Part shown: positions 1 to 5,248 of the stretch, one piece after another
Position numbering within the stretch: position 1 is the stretch's first letter
How the letters are laid out: every line of letters starts with the position of its first letter
From: Candidatus Gastranaerophilales bacterium
Lineage (GTDB): Bacteria > Cyanobacteriota > Vampirovibrionia > Gastranaerophilales > Gastranaerophilaceae
DNA length: 7,320 bases
Reading direction: 5' to 3'
Assembly: GCA_944326625.1 (NCBI GenBank)
Contig: CALVER010000068.1
Coordinates: forward strand, 1-7,320
Made by a program: the position numbers and the translations under genes
The notes under the pieces: generated by a model
Databases searched by the model: none
Told to the model about the DNA's origin: nothing
Seen by the model: only the letters and a program-made list of their open reading frames with translations

Positions 1-69
1 TAAAGATTAAGATAAAGATTAAAATTAAAATAAACTTAAAAATAAAATTTATAAAATATTTAAACTTAT

Positions 70-99
70 TTACACCAATTCACACCAATTTACACTTGT
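70..99. repeat. Three 10-bp direct repeats upstream of the pilT promoter
   Basis: Three consecutive 10-bp units begin at 70, 80 and 90. The first two are TTACACCAAT and TCACACCAAT; the third, TTACACTTGT, keeps only the first half and runs into the -35 hexamer. A 10-bp period is about one helical turn, so equivalent bases would face the same side of the DNA. That is the geometry expected of a regulator binding in tandem just upstream of, or overlapping, the -35 element. The repeat is seen directly; a role as an operator is inference, and it could be simple slippage in AT-rich DNA. Confidence 0.5.
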
Positions 100-124
100 C
101 ACAACCAAAACAAAATGATATAAT
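96..124 (+). promoter_or_regulatory. Sigma-70-type promoter for pilT-recO
   Basis: TTGTCA at 96-101 (one mismatch to the consensus TTGACA) is followed by a 17-bp spacer and a perfect TATAAT at 119-124. This is the best promoter in the window. Transcription would start near 131, giving a leader of only about 12 bases that begins almost at the ribosome binding site GGGGAG (132-137). The short leader leaves no room for a riboswitch, so any regulation at this site would act on transcription initiation. Confidence 0.8.
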
Positions 125-142
125 TAAAATCGGGGAGACAAC

Positions 143-1234
143 ATGGCAGAATTTAACGTAGTTGAATTTTTAAAACAAGCGGTAGCAATAGGTGCATCCG
201 ACATACATTTGCACGTCGGGGAACATCCTGCAGTCCGCCGCGACGGCAAAATTATCAAGATCAACTTGCCGCCTTTGACTGATACGGATGTCATAAAGGC
301 AAGTGTAGAGCTTGCACCCCTGCATTTGAAAGACAGTATTGAAAACATGCTTGACGTGGATTTTGCCTATGAGATTAAGGGCATTTCACGTTTCAGGGTA
401 AACGTTTCAAGGCAGCTTGCAAAATACGCCGTGTCAATAAGAACTATTCCTTACACTATCAAAAAGCTTGGAGAACTCGGACTTCCCGATACAATAAACC
501 ATTTTACGGAGCTTGACAACGGGCTTGTACTTGTCACCGGCCCAACGGGTTCGGGAAAATCCACAACCCTTGCGTCCATGCTCGAACACATTAATACAAC
601 TTATCAAAAACACATAATTACTATCGAAGATCCTGTTGAATTCATTTTTAACAACAAAAAGTCGATAATTTCCCAGCGCCAATTGCTTGTGGACACTCCG
701 TCTTATTCGGACGGGATAAAATACGCGCTGAGACAGGATCCTGATGTAATCTTCATCGGCGAAATCAGAGACAAAGATACGGTAAGCAACGCCTTAAAAG
801 CTGCTGAGACAGGGCACCTTGTATTTGCGACAATTCATACCAATAACGCAATCCAGACAGTAAACAGGATTATTAATATGTTTACGCCGGCGGACAGACC
901 CTTTGTAAGAAACCAGCTTGCGGAAATCCTCCGCGGAACTGTTTCTCAAAAACTCGTGCCGCTTGCAGGCGGAGTTGGCCGTCGTCCGGCTTGCGAAATC
1001 CTTGTCGTTACCTCTACTATCAAGGATTTTATTGAGAAAAACGAACTTGAACAGATTTACGACCTTGTTAAAAAAGGTTCGTTTAACAACATGATTACCC
1101 TTAATATGTCGCTTTACAGCATGCTTCAGCGGGGAGAGATTACGGAAGACGCCGCGCTTATCGCATCCAGCAACAAAAACGAGCTCAAGCAGATGATAAG
1201 AGGCGTATTCCACGGAACAGGCATGGACAAATAA
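143..1234 (+). CDS. pilT: Type IV pilus retraction ATPase PilT
   Basis: This 363-residue protein matches PilT, the cytoplasmic hexameric ATPase of the secretion-ATPase superfamily that drives pilus depolymerisation and retraction (twitching motility, adhesion, DNA uptake). Its length is normal for PilT. An N-terminal PAS-like domain (about 1-110, with GASDIHLH at 17-24) precedes the RecA-like core. Visible motifs are Walker A GPTGSGKST (133-141), the Asp box ITIEDPVEF (159-167), Walker B with catalytic Glu DPDVIFIGEIRD (199-210) and the His box TGHLVFATIHTNNA (223-236). The lack of a long N-terminal extension and of a tetracysteine zinc motif argues against the extension ATPase PilB. PilU is the main alternative. 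The stretch matching the PilT AIRNLIRE motif is divergent (292-299, TIKDFIEK). The ATG at 143 follows GGGGAG by 5 bases and starts the conserved N-terminus. The stop overlaps the recO start by one base. No other pilus gene is in the window. Confidence 0.93.
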   Translation: MAEFNVVEFLKQAVAIGASDIHLHVGEHPAVRRDGKIIKINLPPLTDTDVIKASVELAPLHLKDSIENMLDVDFAYEIKGISRFRVNVSRQLAKYAVSIRTIPYTIKKLGELGLPDTINHFTELDNGLVLVTGPTGSGKSTTLASMLEHINTTYQKHIITIEDPVEFIFNNKKSIISQRQLLVDTPSYSDGIKYALRQDPDVIFIGEIRDKDTVSNALKAAETGHLVFATIHTNNAIQTVNRIINMFTPADRPFVRNQLAEILRGTVSQKLVPLAGGVGRRPACEILVVTSTIKDFIEKNELEQIYDLVKKGSFNNMITLNMSLYSMLQRGEITEDAALIASSNKNELKQMIRGVFHGTGMDK

Positions 1235-1992
1235 TGAATAATTTCGTAACTGACGCAATAAATTTGAAATCTTACAGCCTGTCGGAATCCGACAAGATTA
1301 TTGTCATGTATTCAAAAGACAAAGGCTTGATAAAAGGGGTTGCAAAAGGGGTTAAAAAGCCGAAAAGCAAGCTTGGCGCAAGAATGGATTTACTTGTGGC
1401 AAACAAGCTTATGCTCTACAAGGGCAAATCCCTTGACAGAATTTGTCAGGCAGATGTTTTGAATACCTTCAACAAAACCCGCCGCGATATGGACAAGATT
1501 TTTTACTCGTTTTACATAACGGAGGTAGTGAGTAATTTCGGGGTGGAGGATGACCCGTGTTCAAGAGAGGTTTATGAGCTTTTGTATAAGGCTTTGGAAA
1601 AGATTTCGGAGGCTGAAAATAAGGTCGAAATCTTGATTGCGGTTATAAAATTCCAATTAAAAATGATGCAGATATCGGGATTCGGGATAGAATTTGAGAC
1701 ATGCCTCGGCTGCGGGTGTCATTTGGACGAAGAAAACATGTATTTTTCGGCGCAAATGGGCGGCGTTGTATGCGCTAAATGTAATCAGGCTTTGCATTTA
1801 AAAACACTTATGCATCACAAAATCCGCGATTTTTTAAACGCGCTTGTGCAATTTGATTTTGATTACAAATCGGATTTTGAAGAAAAGGCCACGGAAAAGG
1901 TTTGCACGGTTTGTTTTGAGCTTTTGAAGGAATACATAAATTTGCATTCCTCCAAAAAATTCAAATCAACGGGTGTTTTGCAGGAAGTATAA
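1234..1992 (+). CDS. recO: DNA repair protein RecO
   Basis: This 252-residue protein matches RecO, the mediator that with RecR (and RecF) loads RecA onto SSB-coated single-stranded DNA in gap repair and also anneals complementary strands. The N-terminus is the OB fold (about 1-80), with the typical beginning TDAINLKSYSLSESDKIIVMYSKDKGLIKGVAKG. The helical C-terminal domain carries a four-cysteine zinc site: C157-x2-C160 and C180-x2-C183. Length is normal (about 240-260). The ATG at 1234-1236 overlaps the pilT TAA as TAATG, and no strong Shine-Dalgarno precedes it (only a weak GGAACAGG around 1214-1221). Translation is therefore probably coupled to pilT by termination-reinitiation. It probably has no promoter of its own and is co-transcribed from the promoter at 96-124. 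The protein diverges strongly outside the zinc site, which is usual for RecO. Confidence 0.9.
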   Translation: MNNFVTDAINLKSYSLSESDKIIVMYSKDKGLIKGVAKGVKKPKSKLGARMDLLVANKLMLYKGKSLDRICQADVLNTFNKTRRDMDKIFYSFYITEVVSNFGVEDDPCSREVYELLYKALEKISEAENKVEILIAVIKFQLKMMQISGFGIEFETCLGCGCHLDEENMYFSAQMGGVVCAKCNQALHLKTLMHHKIRDFLNALVQFDFDYKSDFEEKATEKVCTVCFELLKEYINLHSSKKFKSTGVLQEV

Positions 1993-2006
1993 GCATATAC
2001 TGTTTT

Positions 2007-2024
2007 GGCAGGGCATACCTGTCC
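2007..2024. repeat. Small G+C-rich hairpin after recO
   Basis: GGCAGG (2007-2012) can pair with CCTGTC (2018-2023), including one G-T pair, around the 5-base loop GCATA. It lies 15 bases after the recO stop and is clearly richer in G+C than its surroundings. No T-run follows, so it is not a convincing intrinsic terminator. It contains the left copy of the direct repeat GGGCATACCT. It may be a remnant of a palindromic repeat or one end of a larger mobile unit. Confidence 0.4.
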
Positions 2025-2031
2025 ATGTAAA

Positions 2032-2200
2032 GTAAATAAGGGAATAGGGGAATAAGTTGTATCATAGATTAATCTGAGCGGGACGACATGTAGGGATGTC
2101 CGGCATCCAGTATGTTGTCCTGCCTTTGGCAGTGCGGGATTTTTCCAAAACTGCTTTTTATATAACACTTATTGACTTATTCCCTTATTCACTTATTCAC
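2032..2200 (-). repeat. Octamer-armed inverted-repeat element, copy 1
   Basis: This is the longest of four related intergenic elements, in the opposite orientation to the other three. The left arm has three octamers (2032-2055: GTAAATAA, then GGGAATAG and GGGAATAA types). The right arm has four in inverted orientation (2169-2200, types TTATTGAC, TTATTCCC and TTATTCAC twice). The inner edges are GTTGTATCAT (2056-2065) on the left and TTATATAACAC (2158-2168) on the right, matching copy 3 read on the other strand. Like copy 3, it has a TTAATCT-x-AGCGG core, here at 2069-2081. The interior is interrupted by a 56-bp insertion (see 2078-2139). The arms could form a long hairpin in DNA or RNA. No coding potential is seen. 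It may also act as the 3' boundary of the pilT-recO transcript. Confidence 0.8.
2078..2139. repeat. Nested palindromic insertion inside copy 1
   Basis: Relative to copy 3, the core of copy 1 is split after AGCGG by extra sequence that ends with a second GCGGGA (2078-2083 and 2134-2139), as a duplicated insertion site would. The insert is G+C-rich and highly structured. GGACGACAT (2081-2089) pairs with ATGTTGTCC (2112-2120, one G-T pair), enclosing GGATG (2094-2098) paired with CATCC (2104-2108) around the loop TCCGG. CTGCC, TTT, GGCAG (2120-2132) forms a second hairpin. It resembles a small REP-type palindrome. Its identity as a separate repeat family is inference from the nesting and base composition. 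Confidence 0.55.
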
Positions 2201-2264
2201 CTTTAGTAGACCGGGCATACCTACCAGGCACAAAAAAATTTATACCGGAATTATTAATTAAACA

Positions 2265-2302
2265 TTAAAAAAATCTGATTTTTTTAAAATAAACGTTAAA
2301 AT
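2265..2302 (+). promoter_or_regulatory. AT-rich palindrome and possible clpB promoter
   Basis: TTAAAAAAAT (2265-2274) and ATTTTTTTAA (2278-2287) form a perfect 10-bp inverted repeat around CTG. A -10-like TAAAAT follows at 2297-2302 and an alternative TATATA at 2307-2312. Neither has a good -35 at the right distance, so the promoter call is weak. If used, the leader would be over 100 bases and include element copy 2. No CIRCE operator (TTAGCACTC-N9-GAGTGCTAA) is present, so HrcA control, common for chaperone genes, is not supported. As a terminator, the A/T-only stem would be very weak. Confidence 0.35.
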
Positions 2303-2316
2303 GATTATATAAATGA

Positions 2317-2410
2317 GTAAATAAGGTAATAAGTGAATAAGGGAATAAGTGTTATATAAAATGAAAATTGGAAAAATTCCAGCACAATATACAACTTATT
2401 CCCCTATCAG
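2317..2410 (+). repeat. Octamer-armed inverted-repeat element, copy 2 (reduced)
   Basis: The left arm has four octamers (2317-2348: GTAAATAA, GGTAATAA, GTGAATAA and GGGAATAA in turn), followed by the family's inner edge GTGTTATATAAA (2349-2360). The right arm has kept only TTATTCCC (2396-2403) plus a decayed CTATCAGA, after the edge TACAAC. The core is shortened: TTGGAAAAATTCC (2368-2380) resembles the corresponding part of copy 1 read on the other strand, but the TTAATC-AGCG block is missing. The right end lies only about 4-5 bases before the clpB ribosome binding site (AAAGGAG, 2415-2421), so the element is either in the clpB leader or supplies part of its promoter. Its inner edge TGTTATATA resembles an extended -10. 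Confidence 0.75.
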
Positions 2411-2426
2411 ATGAAAAGGAGCAATA

Positions 2427-5030
2427 ATGGTTGATATAAACAAATTTACGAATTATTCGCAGGAGCTTTTGTCAAGTGCAAACGCGCTCGTAAATTCCGG
2501 CAAAAACACTGAAATGCAGCCGGAGCACATTATGCTTGCGATGATAAAAGACAACGGGATAATCAAGGATTATCTGACGGAATTGAAACTTTTGACGCAA
2601 TCCTTTATTGACCGTGTGGTTGCGGCAGTCAAATCGTTCCCGACCATATCGGGTCTGCAGAATTCCCAGCAGTTGTTTTTATCGCAGGAAACCAACAGAC
2701 TTCTTGATTTGTCAGGCGATATTGCTGATGAATTAAAGGACGAATTTATCAGTGTTGAAGATATTTTGCTTGCTATGACAAGATTGGATAATTCAAATAT
2801 CCAAAAACTTTTGAACGATTTCAGGGTAAATCCCAACACTGTTTTGAACGCAATGAAAAAGATTAGAGGTAATAAAAAAGTGGATAATAAAAACGCTGAA
2901 GAAAACATGAAAGCGCTGGAAAAATACTCAACGGATTTGACGGCGCTTGCAAGAAAAGGTAAATTAGACCCTGTAATCGGTCGTGACGAAGAAGTCAGAC
3001 GGATTATACAGGTTTTGAACAGACGTACCAAAAATAACCCTGTGCTTATCGGTGAACCCGGTGTCGGAAAAACCGCAATTGTGGAAGGTCTTGCACAGCG
3101 TATTGTAAGAGGCGATGTGCCGGAAAGCTTGAAAGAGGTTAAATTAATCTCCCTTGACATGGGCGCACTTGTAGCAGGTGCAAAATACAGAGGCGAATTT
3201 GAAGAACGTCTGAAAGCTGTTTTGAAAGAAGTTGAAGAGTCAAACGGCGAGATTGTTATGTTTATTGATGAACTTCATACGGTTGTCGGCGCAGGCGCAA
3301 CCGAAGGCTCTATGGATGCAGGAAACCTCTTAAAGCCGATGCTGGCGCGCGGCGTTTTGAGAACTATCGGCGCAACAACGATTAACGAATACAGAAAATA
3401 CATTGAAAAAGACCCCGCACTGGAACGTCGTTTCCAGCCGGTTATGGTGAATGAGCCGAGCGTTGAAGATACTATAAGTATTTTGCGTGGTTTGAAAGAA
3501 AAATATGAAGTTCACCACGGGGTCAGAATTCTTGACAGCGCATTGATTGCTGCCGCAAAGCTTTCCGACCGATATATTACGGACAGATTTTTGCCTGATA
3601 AAGCTATTGACCTTATTGATGAGGCGGCATCTTCTCTGCGTATTGAAATTGATTCAATGCCCGAGGAAATTGATTCCATGATGCGTCAGAAAATTCAGTT
3701 TGAGATTGAACGCGAAGCCCTGAAAAAAGAGGACAGCGATGAAGCAAAAGCTAAAGTCGATGATTTGACAAAACAGATTAATGAACTTGAAGAAAAAATT
3801 AATAAAATGAAAGTTCAGTGGGAGCAGGAAAAATCCTCAATAATCGGTGAAGCCGCAATTAAGGATGAAATCGACAAGGTTAAAAAACAAATTGAAGAAG
3901 CTGAACGCAATACTGATTTGCAGCTCGCGGCTGAGCTTAAATACGGCAGACTTCTTGAGCTGGAAAAACAGCTTAAGGCCTGCGAAAACCGCGACAAAAA
4001 AGATAATCAGCTTTTAAAAGAACAGATTGACGAAGGCGATATTGCGGAAGTTGTCAGCAAATGGACGGGAATTCCCGTTACAAAGCTTGTTGAAAGCGAA
4101 ATGCAGAAACTGATTAATATGGAAGAAATTCTTCATAAACGTTTAATCGGTCAGGATGAAGCCGTAACAACGGTTTCCGACGCAATCCGTCGTGCCCGCT
4201 CCGGCTTAAAAGACCCGAAAAGACCTATCGGAACATTCTTGTTCTTAGGTCCGACAGGTGTTGGTAAAACAGAATTGGCAAAAGCGCTTGCGGAATTTAT
4301 GTTCAATGATGAAGATGCGCTTATACGTATTGATATGTCCGAATATATGGAAAAACATAATGTCGCAAGGCTTGTCGGCGCACCTCCGGGATATGTCGGC
4401 TATGAAGAAGGCGGACAGCTTACCGAAGCCGTCAGAAGAAAACCGTATTCCGTTGTGCTTTTTGACGAAATTGAAAAAGCACATCCGGATGTGTTCAATA
4501 TTATGCTTCAAATCTTTGATGACGGGCGTTTGACGGATTCCAAAGGCCGTGTTGTTGATTTCAAAAATACTTTGATAATTATGACAAGCAACCTCGGAAG
4601 CGACATTATCCTTGAAAAAACGCTTGATTCAATGCTTAATCAGACGGATTTTGACAAAACAAAAGAGGAAGTCCTCGCGCTTTTGAGAACAAAATTCAAG
4701 CCTGAATTTTTGAACAGAATTGATGAGATAATTTTCTTCAAAGCCTTGACATTACAGCAATTGAGTTCAATCGTGGATATTCAGACGGATTACTTGAGAA
4801 AACTTCTTGCAGATCAGGAAATCGAACTTGATATCACGGAAGAAGCCAAAGAATTTCTCGCAACCCGCGGTTTCAATCCTGTCTACGGCGCAAGACCGCT
4901 GAAAAGGGTTATAAGACAAATGGTCGAAAATCCGTTATCCAAACAAATTCTTGAACAGAAATTCAAACGCGGCGATAAAATTATTATCGACGTTGATAAC
5001 GACGAAATCCGGTTTATAAAAGAGGAATAA
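2427..5030 (+). CDS. clpB: ATP-dependent disaggregase ClpB
   Basis: This 867-residue Hsp100 protein has the size and full domain order of ClpB, the cytoplasmic hexamer that works with DnaK/DnaJ/GrpE to extract polypeptides from aggregates through its central pore. The N domain spans about 1-145. NBD1 has Walker A GEPGVGKT (209-216), pore loop KYRG (253-256), Walker B MFIDE (278-282) and Arg fingers R334-R335. The coiled-coil middle domain covers about 400-535, including AAELKYGRLLELEKQL (501-516). NBD2 has Walker A GPTGVGKT (608-615), pore loop GYVG (655-658), Walker B VLFDE (677-681), Arg finger R764 in FLNRIDE and sensor 2 GARPLKR (821-827). The long middle domain and absence of a ClpP-binding IGF/IGL-type tripeptide separate it from ClpA, ClpC and ClpX. 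The ATG at 2427 follows AAAGGAG by 5 bases and opens the standard N domain. An internal start giving the short ClpB-95 form is possible near 150-165 but unproven. Repeat copies flank it on both sides. Confidence 0.97.
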   Translation: MVDINKFTNYSQELLSSANALVNSGKNTEMQPEHIMLAMIKDNGIIKDYLTELKLLTQSFIDRVVAAVKSFPTISGLQNSQQLFLSQETNRLLDLSGDIADELKDEFISVEDILLAMTRLDNSNIQKLLNDFRVNPNTVLNAMKKIRGNKKVDNKNAEENMKALEKYSTDLTALARKGKLDPVIGRDEEVRRIIQVLNRRTKNNPVLIGEPGVGKTAIVEGLAQRIVRGDVPESLKEVKLISLDMGALVAGAKYRGEFEERLKAVLKEVEESNGEIVMFIDELHTVVGAGATEGSMDAGNLLKPMLARGVLRTIGATTINEYRKYIEKDPALERRFQPVMVNEPSVEDTISILRGLKEKYEVHHGVRILDSALIAAAKLSDRYITDRFLPDKAIDLIDEAASSLRIEIDSMPEEIDSMMRQKIQFEIEREALKKEDSDEAKAKVDDLTKQINELEEKINKMKVQWEQEKSSIIGEAAIKDEIDKVKKQIEEAERNTDLQLAAELKYGRLLELEKQLKACENRDKKDNQLLKEQIDEGDIAEVVSKWTGIPVTKLVESEMQKLINMEEILHKRLIGQDEAVTTVSDAIRRARSGLKDPKRPIGTFLFLGPTGVGKTELAKALAEFMFNDEDALIRIDMSEYMEKHNVARLVGAPPGYVGYEEGGQLTEAVRRKPYSVVLFDEIEKAHPDVFNIMLQIFDDGRLTDSKGRVVDFKNTLIIMTSNLGSDIILEKTLDSMLNQTDFDKTKEEVLALLRTKFKPEFLNRIDEIIFFKALTLQQLSSIVDIQTDYLRKLLADQEIELDITEEAKEFLATRGFNPVYGARPLKRVIRQMVENPLSKQILEQKFKRGDKIIIDVDNDEIRFIKEE

Positions 5031-5043
5031 GCCCCTCTCTTGA

Positions 5044-5171
5044 AAGATAAGTGAATAAGGAAATAAGTAAATAGGGGAATAAGTGTTATATAAAAATGGA
5101 TATTAGTAAAAATCCGCTTAGATTAATTCATGATACAACTTATTCCCTTATTACCTTATTCACCTATTCCT
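5044..5171 (+). repeat. Octamer-armed inverted-repeat element, copy 3 (most complete)
   Basis: This copy begins about 14 bases after the clpB stop and has the cleanest form. Four octamers form the left arm (5051-5082: GTGAATAA, GGAAATAA, GTAAATAG and GGGAATAA in turn), preceded by a partial unit. The inner edge is GTGTTATATAAAA (5083-5095). A core of about 35 bp contains CCGCTTAGATTAATTCATG (5114-5132). The inner edge ATACAAC and four inverted octamers (5140-5171) complete it. Read on the minus strand, the core and edges align with copy 1. The two arms could pair over roughly 36 bases with several mismatches and G-T pairs. No T-run follows the stem. A structural role at the clpB 3' end, such as mRNA stabilisation or attenuation, is possible but unproven. 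Confidence 0.82.
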
Positions 5172-5195
5172 TTATGTAAAACTTTTATAAAAATA

Positions 5196-5224
5196 TTTTA
5201 AAAAGATTTTTTTAATGCTAAAAT
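5196..5224 (+). promoter_or_regulatory. Probable glmS promoter
   Basis: TGCTAAAAT at 5216-5224 is an extended -10 (TG-N-TAAAAT). The -35 position 17 bp upstream (5196-5201, TTTTAA) is poor, which is tolerated in extended -10 promoters. Transcription would begin near 5231, giving a leader of about 18 bases just containing the ribosome binding site. The T-tract GATTTTTTTAA at 5205-5215 is identical to one in the clpB upstream region (2277-2287). Confidence 0.5.
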
Positions 5225-5248
5225 ATTTTTTATAGAGGAGAAAATTTT

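Larger units (their letters stand above)
2011..2222. repeat. 10-bp direct repeats bracketing element copy 1
   Basis: GGGCATACCT occurs identically at 2011-2020 and 2213-2222 and brackets the octamer-armed element at 2032-2200, with 11 and 12 unassigned bases between each repeat and the nearest intact octamer. The right copy also sits in a weak palindrome (GTAG at 2206-2209, CTAC at 2221-2224). The pair could be a target-site duplication, or the ends of an older unit into which the octamer element went. The repeat is certain; the interpretation is open. Confidence 0.45.

Noticed and set aside
1..60. Direct repeat TAAAGATTA at 1-9 and 13-21 as an element end or gene remnant
   Set aside because: It sits in near-pure A/T sequence where short repeats arise by chance, shows no octamer phase, and is cut by the window edge.
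143..1234. PilB/GspE-type extension ATPase
   Set aside because: The protein is too short, lacks the long N-terminal domains and the tetracysteine zinc motif, and its His box and C-terminal region follow PilT.
1863..2168. Minus-strand reading frame of 101 codons overlapping the recO 3' end and repeat copy 1
   Set aside because: It is antisense to recO and then runs through the repeat; the translation shows no recognisable domain.
2265..2287. Intrinsic terminator formed by the TTAAAAAAAT/ATTTTTTTAA palindrome
   Set aside because: The stem is A/T only and would be too unstable in RNA to terminate efficiently; kept only as a palindrome next to possible promoter hexamers.
1993..2426. CRISPR array, suggested by the regularly repeated short units
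   Set aside because: The period is 8 bp with no spacers between units, arms are inverted relative to each other, and no cas genes are present.
1993..2426. CIRCE operator or heat-shock sigma promoter for clpB
   Set aside because: No TTAGCACTC-N9-GAGTGCTAA match and no recognisable sigma-32-type -35/-10 pair was found.
2570..3160. Minus-strand reading frame of 196 codons inside clpB
   Set aside because: It is antisense to the fully conserved N domain and NBD1 of ClpB, is serine-rich low-complexity in translation, and looks like a reverse-complement shadow.
5021..5038. Intrinsic terminator overlapping the clpB stop (AGAGG pairing with CCTCT)
   Set aside because: The stem is only 5 bp with an 8-base loop, overlaps the stop codon and lacks a T-run.
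5031..5248. glmS ribozyme or riboswitch upstream of glmS
   Set aside because: The gap is occupied by octamer element copy 3 and AT-rich promoter DNA. The predicted leader is about 18 bases, and no conserved ribozyme core was visible.
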